Part shown: positions 10,141-19,024 of the stretch, in pieces | Layout: each line of letters begins with the position of its first letter | Position numbering within the stretch: position 1 is the stretch's first letter | DNA from: Mesostigma viride | Taxonomy: Eukaryota > Streptophyta > Mesostigmatophyceae > Mesostigmatales > Mesostigmataceae | Direction of reading: 5' to 3' | Length of the DNA stretch: 24,980 nt | Assembly: GCA_009746045.1 (NCBI GenBank) | Contig: RPFO01000423.1 | Span: forward strand, 1 to 24,980 | The notes under the pieces: model-generated | Databases searched by the model: none | The model's input: only the letters and a program-made list of their open reading frames with translations | Told to the model about the DNA's origin: nothing | Position numbers and translations under genes: made by a program

Positions 10141-10176
10141 TGACAAATGCTAGCAAAATTTTGCTAGCATTTGTCA
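10141..10176. repeat. Perfect 36-bp palindrome
   Basis: TGACAAATGCTAGCAAAA (10141-10158) is followed without spacer by its exact reverse complement (10159-10176). The matching place in copy A (about 6200-6240) has ACAAATGCTAACAAGG but no mirrored half. Confidence 0.95.
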
Positions 10177-10307
10177 TTAATGGCCATTTAAAATCAATAT
10201 TTAACCCAAATAATGTCAGAATGCCACCAAAACTTATTGCCATCATGCCAGCACCTGAAGCAAGGTCTCAACAAGTCATGAGCAGAAATTCAGATCATGC
10301 AGAGCCC

Positions 10308-10343
10308 AAAATGGTGACATTTGCCAGCAATTGTCACCATTTT
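10308..10343. repeat. Inverted repeat with 12-bp arms
   Basis: AAAATGGTGACA (10308-10319) pairs with TGTCACCATTTT (10332-10343) around a 12-base loop. The loop contains TTTGCCAGCAA, similar to the core of the palindrome at 10141-10176. Confidence 0.9.
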
Positions 10344-11740
10344 TTGCTTTTTTACCCACAATTTTAACAACATTACCCACCAAAACATTCTCCAAGCTGG
10401 GGCGCATCATTTAAATCTTTGCAGGCAACTCAAGAATGACTAGTACAAACAGTGTGCAAAACCTTGGTGCATGTGAATGCCTGAGTGGTGACCATTGCTA
10501 GCAGAATCCATCATGTAAGGTAGGCATTGCCAGTATGCCACAAAGCTGTGATGTGCAGTGCATGTCCATATGTATACCCCATGACACCGTGCCTCTAAAC
10601 TACTTGGCACATTGCAAAATGGGAAGGAAAGGTGAATAATACATGCCACATCACTAACACAGCCATTTGAATGCTACCAACACGCACCATGCATGATATA
10701 CACTGCGTGTACAGTAATACATGTCGAGAATATGCCGAGCGAGCATATCAAGGTGCAGTGACCCCAACGCTGGCACATGTCACCTGGCATCCACGTATGC
10801 TCACATGATATGGCATTGGCATATCCCATGTCTCCATCTCTTGCACTTTGTGCGCACCAAGCCACCCATGCAGTCGCCCACCCATGCAGCCACCTGGCCA
10901 CCCACCCACACAACTGCTCACACACTCGCGCGCCCGTGCACCCAGACAGCCACCTGTCCTCCCACCCAGTGACCCACCCACCAAGCCAGCCGCGCACGTG
11001 CTTACCCAACTTATACAACCATGCGTGCACCTAGGCACCCAACCACCTACCAACCCACTTGGACATCCACCCACCCACCAAGGCACCTGCGCAACCCACA
11101 CACCAACTAGGTAATAAGCAGGCATTCCCCCATCCAATGAGCCAACCACCCAACCACCCAACCACCTAAACACCCAGCCAGCTGGCCCCATATGCACCCG
11201 TCCGGCCACCCACAGTTGACCCACCCACGCACCTACCCACTCAACCATTCACTGCCCCCACACCCTTATACCCACTGACCCACCCACTGACCCACCCACA
11301 CATGCATTTTCTCAGCCAGCACCCCGGCACCTACCTCACCCCAAACCTGCACAGCCCTTCACCCGTGATAGGTGAGTCGGTCCCAACCATAAACCCATCC
11401 ACGCATCCATATCTGTGCGCCCACCCGTCCATCTACCCGTCCCTTCGCCCACCCACCCACATCTAGTCATCTACACATCCACCAGCCACCAGCCACCAAT
11501 GGCCCACCCACCAACCCACACACACACATACATCCCTAACCAACCAACCACCAACACACCACCCTCAAAAACGTGCAGTTGTTTCACTCATGCATCCAAC
11601 AACCCACCCACTTCAAAGTCCCCAAAGCCTATCATCACCCAGCCACCTGGGCATCTGCCAATAACCGACCGCCCTTGCACTCATCCACCCACCATGACCA
11701 GCCAGCCAGCCACCCACCCTCTCCAACTGCCTGTGCTCCC

Positions 11741-12924
11741 ACCTACGCAGCCAGCCATTTACCAAAGCATCCACCTATCAGCCACCCACCTGCCATTGAA
11801 CCCACCCACGCCTAGGCATCCCTTGAAGCATCTATAGCCCAAGCCTCCCACCCAAGGCTCTCTGGGCAATCAAACAACCAAACAACCAATCACCCAGCTA
11901 TACAACCACCTAACCACCTAACCACTCAACAACACAATCACCGAACCACCTAACTACCCAACACCCAAACCAGCCAGGCATGTGCCCGCCTCGCATGCCC
12001 TCACCATTGCAACACCCCATACACGCCCCGCTCACCTAGCCAGCCACACACCCAGCCAGTCTCCTGCTCAACTCACGCATGAAGGCAATATCAGCCATGC
12101 ATGGCCTCACCTTGCATCACTTGCATTGCCTGGTTAATTTGCATGAGACAGCTTCCATCTCATTGTCAGCAACTGAAAAGGCTCTTTCTTCACAGTTATG
12201 AATAAGCTACAACGTTGGAAACGTTCTCCCATCCCTCTTTAAAACAGTCTTTAAATCAGAAAGACAAGGGCAAATCTCTGGACAAGGTGGCAATAACCAC
12301 TGCACCATGCTCTTGAGAAAGTCTTAACAACCCAGCTTTCTACCCTTTTAGAAGCTGCCTTGCGTTAGCAACGATTCTGGGCCCTCTGGCTCGCTCACCT
12401 GGCTTAATCTGCGCTTCTTTATGGCTGCCGGGATATGCGAAGCTTGGGCCGAGGGTGTCGTGGCGAGGTCGTCTGCCCGACTCATCACTTCTCGAAACCG
12501 CACTGCCGACTAATAAAAACGATGCCCCCCTTTGCCTTTTGTATCTGGCGTCAAAAGAACAATGAACTCGCTTGGAAACACTGTCGCAAAGAGCTTCCTA
12601 CAGGCATTATAAGCAATTTTCGCAGCTTTTACCGCACTTACTGCACATCCGGAAGACCATTAGCGGCCTTCGCGCGGAATCTTGGGCACGCCATATCTTC
12701 TGCTGGCTCATTGCCGCAGGCTGGCAGTATAGGAAGGTCGGGCATAGCCTAAAGAGCTGATTATCTGACGACAAAGATATGCATTGCATGAAGCAAGAAA
12801 CAGACGGATTTCGCACCCCCATATTTATTCACGTCAATGCCGGACAATTAAAAGCGAAACTCAAAAAACGAAAACACTAACGTTTTCGGGAATATTATAA
12901 CGAACAAGCTGAGCTGCCAGCTAT
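11741..12924. other. CACC-rich tail, then unassigned DNA
   Basis: To about 12065 the sequence continues CCACC/AACCACC-rich with no gene. From there to 12924 I see only short frames, for example a 105-codon plus frame at 12435-12752 with no recognised domain. A small inverted repeat CGAAAAC/GTTTTCG lies at 12869-12888. Confidence 0.5.
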
Positions 12925-13246
12925 GTCGCGGTTTACGATCCAGTTAACGATAACGGCTCCGTAACCACCCCAGTGCCTAATATTGGGGCAGCTATGGCGC
13001 CGTAACCACTACCTGACCCGTCCCGTATACCCCAACGTAACCTGAACCGAAGCCGTTCACGCCCCCGTAAACATGACCGGCCCAGTTACTGGGCCGTACC
13101 GAATCTCGGGGCCAATATTCCGAATGGTACCGTAACCGGTCCGGTAACCCAAACCGCCAACGAATACGGACCCGTAACCTGGCCCGTCGAAGTTACCGGG
13201 CAGGTTACGGGGGCGTCGAAGTTACCGGACAGGTTACGGGGGCTTC
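12925..13246. repeat. Right subterminal repeat array (GGTTACCGG family)
   Basis: Many CGTAACC/GGTTACCGG motifs sit just inside the right TIR and mirror 641-1147. The last part is a clean tandem duplication of GAAGTTACCGG...GGTTACGGGGGC (about 13188-13243). Confidence 0.7.
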
Positions 13247-13262
13247 AAATTAACTCCTAGTG
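13247..13262 (-). repeat. Right terminal inverted repeat of the CACTA-like element
   Basis: AAATTAACTCCTAGTG is the exact reverse complement of 625-640. It is followed by CCAT (13263-13266), matching 621-624. Confidence 0.75.
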
Positions 13263-13641
13263 CCATGTTCTTTGGTGACATTGCCATCAATCCTCTTATG
13301 CTGCATACTAGGATGCTGCCAGCTGATGCTGAGCAGGCATGGAAGGAGAAGCTAGAGGCCAAGTTCCTCAAGCTGAGGCAGAAAGACAAGGGCTGGAGTG
13401 TCCTAGAACCTAACGTTGGACAACAGGTTGTTGTGTGGAAGGAACCAAGCTTTCCAGGGAACTGAAACGTGGCAGCTGGCATGATGGGGTGGTGACCCGA
13501 GTAGAAGCCGCTGGCCATAAGTGCTGGGTGGCCATTGATGGCTCCCAAGCAGTGCACCGTCTGTCCTGGTCAAAGATCCGTCCCCGGGGAGGTAATCAAG
13601 GAGATCTCTTCCAGGTGCCCGCTGGTGTACAAGGCGGGGTG
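13263..13641 (+). pseudogene. Element 2 integrase C-terminal region, frameshifted
   Basis: The first frame (from 13265) carries MFFGDIAINPLMLHTRMLP and GQQVVVWKEP before a TGA at 13463-13465. The reading then continues in the next frame with WHDGVVTRVEAAG and VHRLSWSKIRPRG up to about 13635. This pattern (V-W-K-E-x, then G-x-V/A-T-V/R-V, then W-S-K-I/L) matches the SH3-like end of element 1 integrase around its residues 298-350. At least two single-base shifts separate it from the protease frame. The zinc-binding domain and catalytic core are absent from the window, either cut off by the CACTA-like element or lost. The left edge coincides with the right TIR. Confidence 0.7.
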
Positions 13642-13643
13642 AC

Positions 13644-14736
13644 GTGGAGCTTCCTGATCAGGGTGCTACAGCTGTATCAAGCCCTCAGGGTGACCCTGGC
13701 CCGGCCCCTGGGGTACCTTCACATACGGTGGTTGGGCAAGCAGGCGGACAGGCTGCACCTCCGGAACGGCCCGACACCAGGCCTAGGGGTGTGCGTCTAT
13801 CAGATATTGTACAGGCTTTGCAAAGAGCCAAGAAGGAGCCTAAGGTGTCCAAGCTTGTCCAGTTGGATGAACCTGAGGTAGCTGCCATGGAGATAGATAC
13901 CAATGCACAGGTTTCTGTCATGGGACCTCAGCATACAGGAGAACTGCTGGTCGGAGAACCTAGTTGCCCCTGGGTGTCTGATTTCAGTGGTAGGACGCAT
14001 CTAAGGGTGTTGGGAGAGGTTACTGCCCCTGTCATGGGTGTGGATGTGACCTTCCTTGTCCTAGAGGACTATGATGGCCCTGTGATTTTGGGTAAGAATT
14101 TTCTGGGCAATCCTGGGATTTCTATCAGAGCTACAGCTCTGAAAAGAGATGGCTGGGGGATGATTCCCCTAGAAAATTTCAGGACAACATTTCCAGTCAG
14201 GTGCAGGGCCAAGCCGGTCAAGGGTGTAAAATGGGATGAAGGGGAGGTGCCCCCAGCAGCCAGTTTGGTGATTCCAGCTGTGTTGCACCCCAGCAGTATT
14301 GGCATAACTCACAGGAGCCTTGCTGCACACTCTCCTTTGACATATGACCAGCTGGTCCAAGAGATGAGCTCGCCTACTTTGTTTGAGGCTTGGAAGCTCG
14401 CCTTCTCCAAGGCATTGGAGGAGTGGTTGCAGTTTGAGTGTGCTGCACCAACAGACAGACGTCCCCCAGCATCAAGGAAGCTTGCTTTGAGATTTGTGCT
14501 GAAGAGGAAGGTTGTGGATGAGGTATCAGTGCCCCATGTCAGGCCTGTCCTGAATGAGTATCACGGCACGGGGAGTCTGCCAGGAGAGGAGCTGTATACG
14601 CCAGGGATGCTACACGACACATGGAGAATTTTGCTATGTCTCTACGTGGGGTTGCTTAACAGGGGAGCAGCTATGTCATCAGTGCTGCTGGACTTCAAGA
14701 GGGCATTTTTAAAATCTGATCCGGAAGTGGCCAGGA
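13644..14736 (+). pseudogene. Element 2 protease and N-terminal half of RT
   Basis: An open frame of about 364 codons runs up to the insertion point. Residues 1-80 are a Pro/Gly-rich linker. An aspartic protease follows, with IDTNAQVSVMG (Asp85, codon at 13896) and DYDGPVILGKNFL, which fits the D-T-x-A and I-L-G-x-x-F pattern. The Gly of D-T-G is replaced by Asn. From about residue 230 the RT fingers and palm begin, ending with VLLDFKRAFLKSDPEVA. The frame is then broken by element 1, and the codons after 14736 (to 14777) belong to the LTR. The target duplication CAGGA lies at 14732-14736. Removing the insert leaves the frame in phase with 20479 onward, so RT was intact when the insertion happened. 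Confidence 0.85.
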
Positions 14737-15237
14737 AGTTGAGATTGAGAATGATGCTTGCAAGAATGCGGCACTAGGTGCCTGGGTTTATTATCAATTT
14801 ATATGGTTACAAGTCATGTGTGCAACCCCAAGATTGCGATAGGCCTTATCGTCATTGCACCAATCACATTTCATGTGCATTAGCGATTTCCAAGAGGCAC
14901 ACTGAACTAGCGTTACGCCAGCGTTGCACAATGCTTCTAGACGCTTCTAGAACCATTTACAAATATCCATTAGCAGGGAATATTGCCGTATTCGTCTGCC
15001 CGCTGAAGGGGTGTTTTATCTCATCAATCCTTGGCACGACTTCAACAGCCTGACCGACAGTCAGTGCTCAACAGTCAGCGCGACCACTAGTTATAATGCA
15101 TCAGCTTGGCTATACTGCCACCATGGTCATGTACACAAGCTGTGTGCAGCAATTGTGAGTATTGTTTCACAGATTTACATTCCATTATGCATGCACCAGT
15201 TTATACACGCATTTCGGTCAAGCAACAGATTGCAACT
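14737..15237 (-). repeat. 3' LTR of element 1
   Basis: 501 bases. On the element's own strand it starts AGTTGCAATCTG and ends CAATCTCAACT, giving 5-bp terminal inverted repeats AGTTG/CAACT rather than TG...CA. The boundary is fixed by the CAGGA target duplication on the left and the polypurine tract on the right. Its few open frames are not genes. Confidence 0.93.
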
Positions 15238-15257
15238 CCAGCCCTTTCTTTTTTCAT
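15238..15257 (-). other. Polypurine tract of element 1
   Basis: On the minus strand GAAAAAAGAAAGGG (15242-15255) followed by CTGG lies directly upstream of the 3' LTR. This is the expected primer site for plus-strand DNA synthesis. The same arrangement precedes the candidate LTR of element 2. Confidence 0.8.
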
Positions 15258-15454
15258 GTGGCAATAGGACTGCGTACTCAAATCTGTAAGAACTACGGCC
15301 GCGCAGGCCTTGCCATCATGAACGCACCTTAGGCCCCACATGGTTTTGGAGGGTAATCCCCAGCCAAACAAATTACACCATAGCATCGCTACCGGGAAAA
15401 CCTACCAAGGTAAAACCCGAGTCAAGGGGCCATTCACACTCCACGACATCTCAA

Positions 15455-18400
15455 CTAGTGCCGTGGCTGACCCAGCGACATATTGTTCATTTGGTGCCTA
15501 AGAAGAGTATACTGTGCCTTGGCGGAGCTATAGAGCTTGGTAAGAGCATCCGAGCAATTCTGGTCGCCTGCCACGTGCTCGGTATGGAGCGCATCAGAAA
15601 ATTCCTTCACCCGGAGGAAGTCAAGGTCTCTCGTGCGAGCGTAGGGGTTCTCAATGAAGTCCACCAGCGCTTGGCTGTCGGTGCGCATGACGCGATCGAT
15701 GCGTGTGGTGAGACCGCCCAGCTTGAGGATCCAGCAGAGTAGCGCGTGGAAATACGCGAGCTCACTTGCAGCCTCGCAATACGCACGCGCCTCGGCGGTG
15801 TCCGACCCCACATACACACGGCGGTGTAGACGTGAGAACCACGCAAAGATGGAGGATGGCGCAGATTGGTCAGCGTTTGAGATATAGCTAACAGCCGCAC
15901 ACCTACCACGCATCTTGGTGAGCACCCGCGCATCCAAAGAACTGTCACAATAAGCCCCTAGCTCGATGGGCTTGTCCCAGTCAACACCCTGCAGGACCAA
16001 CCCCGGTGAGGCCTGCACATACTCAGCTACAACCGGGCGGGCCAACAAGCAGAGAACATCGTCTGTCAACCGACTAAGGACAGCCAAGTCAGGGCTCGTG
16101 GTACACGCAAGCCAATTGAGTTTGCCACGCAGCGCACCACACTCAGAGGGAAGGATAGGCCCAGTGCGGGCCATGACCTCCTTGACCAGGTCGGGGACAT
16201 AGCTACCCTTAGGATGCAGCAACATGACCCACTGCCCTTGCTCATCGTGATCGAGAATAGTGTCCATGCCCATGAAGGGCACGATCTTGCCCGGCTCCCT
16301 AAAGACGAGCTTGCCCACAGGGTACACTGAGTGCACGAGCGAATGGAACCACACAATCCACTCCCGTGGCCCCAGGCAGTCACAGTCATCGGCATGCACG
16401 AAAACAAACACGAGCTCCCCCTTCCAGACACCAACAAACAAGGAGGGGTCCAGGTCGCTGTACATCATGCGTGCGCGGTTAAGTAGAAGGCGCTCTAAAC
16501 TCTTGCGCCACGCCCGCGGCCCGGCCACGGTCCCATCCACAGCCTTCACCAACCTCATGAACTTCTTGCCCACAATAGGTTCCCACATCTTGGGTGTCCT
16601 AACATACAGCGGTGTGGTGCCCTCCCACAATTTAGCCGTCTCATCTGAATCCCCGTTAAGGAAGGCCTTAGAAAAATCCAGCACCGCGGAGCCATGCGGC
16701 AAGCCTTTGTTGAGGCGCCCGAGATGAAAGCACACTAACAATCGCCAAGTGTCTTTATTTAAGCCCGGGGCAGTCAGGGCTGAGGAGGGCAGGTCAGAAG
16801 ATCCAGAAAATTCTAGCACCACAGGTCTAGCAAACTCTACTTTCCTGTCAGTGCCGGGAACCGGCTTCATCTGGAAGGTCCATTTGAAACGAAGCAACCG
16901 GCCATCCCTTGGGACTAGGTCCACTGGCTCCACACAACCCAGTCCTAACCATCGTTCCCCTGCAGCCAGCATAGCCCCTTGGGTATTGTCTAGCCCTTCC
17001 TCGGTTGAGACGTGCCTGGCAACATCATGGAAGGACATGGGGCTTTCAGTGGCAACATCGTGGAAGCTAATCCCCAAGCTGTCAGGGGTGAGGGCTTTAG
17101 GGGTGAGAAGATCGCGGGCAGGAGGCAATTCAGAATCCTTGTACTCTACCCCTTTCATGGCAGCCACCATAGGCAATGAGAGACCCCGAGCAGCGACATC
17201 GAGGGAAAAATTATTCAATCGCATGCAGCCAAACCCCGCTCGGGACAGCTGTGTGCTGCTCACTGTAACCCCGGGTAGCGTCAAGAACGGCTGTCCTAAT
17301 AAGGCGGGCCCATCATACCCCTCTACCACACACATGGGCGTGTCTGCGCCGAGTATGGTTAAGGGAAATTCCCCCAGGACCTTGTAGGACCCTGACCTAG
17401 CAAAATCAGTGACCTGAGTCCAATGAGAGGGCAGCAAAGGAAAGTCTACACAGTTGGCCCCGATAATAGAGACCTGGGCCTGGGTATCAATGAGGAGCCC
17501 ACAATTCAGCGCCCTAGAGGTTAACAAGGAAGAGATGACTGCAGTGCTCGGGCCCAGCTGAGGGGGTACGCCTGCAGTCTGTGGTGGGCGGCGAAGGGAG
17601 CCTAACCCCATGTTATTGTCCCGGCGCAGCCCTAGAACAATCTTGCTGAGCAACCCACCACCCCGGCGAGGCTGACTAACGGCAGCCGGACCCTGGCTAA
17701 CGGCAGGGGTAATGCCCTCCCTACTACCCTCGCGCAGGTCAGCAGGGGGCTCGCGAGCTAAGCTCTGCACATCTGCAGCAAGTGCCACCAGATCACCGTC
17801 CTCCTCAACATGCTCATCGTCCTCTACCTCCCGAGCTTCGGCAGACATTTGCATAGGGTCAGAGGCAGGCATGGGTAAAAGAGGGGCAATCACGTCACCT
17901 GGTGGAGGCCGCAAGAAGTTGTCCGCGTCCTCGTAGTAGTGCAGAAGGCGCTCCCACGCACTTGTGTTCGGTTGATAGTGCTTGAGCTTGCTCCACGGGA
18001 TGTGGTGTTGCTTGTCCTGCAAGGAAACAACGGCCTTGCGCACACTCCCATCCACGGACACTACCGTGGCTGGACCATTCCACTGTCCCCTCTTTCCAAA
18101 GGGGCCCTCTTTATGCACCCAAACCAGGTCTCCTACACTATAGGCGGTAACCGGCCTACGTGTATCCCTTCGTACCAGGTTGGCAAATCTACCCTGCAAA
18201 TGGCGTGCCCACTCCTCTTCTATCTCTGGTGGGTAGTGGCCGTGCTGCAATCCCTCAGCTGTTATCACCACATTGCGAGAAGGAATGGACAACAACACAC
18301 GCCGATTAAGGCATGCACAAATCCGCAACGCCCACATGAGGCGGGCTGCGTATGCTGAAAGGGATGCATCACCTTGTCTCCGTGCAGCTTGCTTGAATTC

Positions 18401-19024
18401 TTGCACGGCACGCTCCACTATACCCTGACCAGTGTGGTCCTCACGCCCAACTGTCTTGAGGCATTCAAATCCAGGCTGGCCCTCTAGACACGCGAACTGC
18501 CTGTCCATCTGTATTGACTCGAGTGGTGAGAAAAAGGACGAAGAGACATCAATGGCTTCTGCCAGGTCGGCGGCTTCCATATGACGCAAAGGAACTACAG
18601 CTACGTTGTGAGCATATCTATCTATTGCAATAAAGTATGGCATGTGTGCCCAGAACAGCACATCACCTACGATTTCCCCCTTTCTCGCAGGTGGATGCTT
18701 TACATGGTGGCGAGGAGGCTTGGGGCCCGACGATTGACATTGTGGACAATTTTCGTAACACTCACGACATGCTTCCAGCATTGGCGCCCCACCAAAAGCC
18801 CTAGCAAACTTGTAAGCGTTTGTTCCATGGCCAAAGAAGATGTGAAACCGAGACGCACAGGCATACTTGAAAATTGGATCTGTATTGATCAAGTTTGATA
18901 TTGCCTTAACATCCGCAGCATCGGCCATAAAACTGCCTACATCGTCTACTGCCAGGAGCCTCCTATGCTCCATAGCGCTGTCCTGCCCTGGGGCCTTCAG
19001 TTTTCCTGAGCATTGCGCACCCAC
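15455..19024 (-). CDS. pol: Pol polyprotein: integrase - SH3-like - protease - RT - RNase H
   Basis: About 1189 residues counted from 19024 (a GTG); the first ATG in frame is at 18973. Domains: integrase zinc finger H61-x4-H66...C93-x2-C96; DDE core with likely D121, D174 and E204 (only 29 residues between the last two, usually about 35); SH3-like tail at 298-350 (GDLVWVHKEG...GPATVV...WSKLKHY); acidic/Pro-rich linker 370-500; aspartic protease with LIDTQAQVSIIG (D513) and ALLGQPFL (574-581); RT with VLDFSKAFLNGD (781-792) and FVHADD (875-880) at the active site; RNase H with CDSSLDARVLTKMRG, SDTAEARA, RTDSQALVDF and NCSDALTKL. It would make and integrate element cDNA in cytoplasmic particles and then the nucleus. 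No protease motif lies between Gag and integrase. The frame is -1 relative to gag, so expression probably needs frameshifting. I see no stop or break. Confidence 0.93.
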   Translation of the reverse strand: MGAQCSGKLKAPGQDSAMEHRRLLAVDDVGSFMADAADVKAISNLINTDPIFKYACASRFHIFFGHGTNAYKFARAFGGAPMLEACRECYENCPQCQSSGPKPPRHHVKHPPARKGEIVGDVLFWAHMPYFIAIDRYAHNVAVVPLRHMEAADLAEAIDVSSSFFSPLESIQMDRQFACLEGQPGFECLKTVGREDHTGQGIVERAVQEFKQAARRQGDASLSAYAARLMWALRICACLNRRVLLSIPSRNVVITAEGLQHGHYPPEIEEEWARHLQGRFANLVRRDTRRPVTAYSVGDLVWVHKEGPFGKRGQWNGPATVVSVDGSVRKAVVSLQDKQHHIPWSKLKHYQPNTSAWERLLHYYEDADNFLRPPPGDVIAPLLPMPASDPMQMSAEAREVEDDEHVEEDGDLVALAADVQSLAREPPADLREGSREGITPAVSQGPAAVSQPRRGGGLLSKIVLGLRRDNNMGLGSLRRPPQTAGVPPQLGPSTAVISSLLTSRALNCGLLIDTQAQVSIIGANCVDFPLLPSHWTQVTDFARSGSYKVLGEFPLTILGADTPMCVVEGYDGPALLGQPFLTLPGVTVSSTQLSRAGFGCMRLNNFSLDVAARGLSLPMVAAMKGVEYKDSELPPARDLLTPKALTPDSLGISFHDVATESPMSFHDVARHVSTEEGLDNTQGAMLAAGERWLGLGCVEPVDLVPRDGRLLRFKWTFQMKPVPGTDRKVEFARPVVLEFSGSSDLPSSALTAPGLNKDTWRLLVCFHLGRLNKGLPHGSAVLDFSKAFLNGDSDETAKLWEGTTPLYVRTPKMWEPIVGKKFMRLVKAVDGTVAGPRAWRKSLERLLLNRARMMYSDLDPSLFVGVWKGELVFVFVHADDCDCLGPREWIVWFHSLVHSVYPVGKLVFREPGKIVPFMGMDTILDHDEQGQWVMLLHPKGSYVPDLVKEVMARTGPILPSECGALRGKLNWLACTTSPDLAVLSRLTDDVLCLLARPVVAEYVQASPGLVLQGVDWDKPIELGAYCDSSLDARVLTKMRGRCAAVSYISNADQSAPSSIFAWFSRLHRRVYVGSDTAEARAYCEAASELAYFHALLCWILKLGGLTTRIDRVMRTDSQALVDFIENPYARTRDLDFLRVKEFSDALHTEHVAGDQNCSDALTKLYSSAKAQYTLLRHQMNNMSLGQPRH

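Larger units (their letters stand above)
10000..11740 (+). repeat. Segmental duplication, copy B
   Basis: Diverged copy of 6060-7940 with the same order of landmarks, including GTTGTTCTGACCTTGTACAA, GGTGCATGTGAATGCCTGAG and CACCTGGCATCCACG. It differs from copy A by carrying a perfect palindrome at 10141-10176 and by lacking the TCCC microsatellite. Confidence 0.8.
625..13262. mobile_element. CACTA-like TIR DNA transposon, about 12.6 kb, probably non-autonomous
   Basis: Seen: the 16-bp sequence CACTAGGAGTTAATTT at 625-640 is repeated as its exact reverse complement at 13247-13262. Next to both ends lie clusters of GGTTACCGG/GGTTACGGG motifs (641-1147 and about 12925-13246). The bases flanking the TIRs are CCAT on both sides (621-624 and 13263-13266), a possible 4-bp target duplication. 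Known: CACTA/En-Spm elements start CACTA and carry arrays of short subterminal transposase-binding repeats; usual target duplications are 2-3 bp, and 4 bp in the related Chapaev group. Inferred: one 12.6-kb element. No transposase is recognisable inside. Most of the interior is tandem repeats, so it would depend on a partner element or be dead. Caveat: the left flank shows no clear continuation of the element 2 integrase found on the right, so two unrelated ends of the same family remain possible. Confidence 0.62.

Noticed and set aside
14740-15234. LTR boundaries drawn at TG...CA (495 bp)
   Set aside because: Flanks would be GAAGT and ACTCA, which do not match. Extending to AGTT...AACT gives an exact CAGGA duplication.
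14778-15289. 91- and 92-codon frames repeated exactly at 20019-20294 and following
   Set aside because: They lie in the LTRs of element 1 and run on the strand opposite to its transcription. The exact repetition is explained by LTR identity.
16260-17387. Plus-strand frames of 155 and 212 codons
   Set aside because: Antisense shadows of the element 1 pol gene, which has clear integrase, protease, RT and RNase H motifs on the minus strand.
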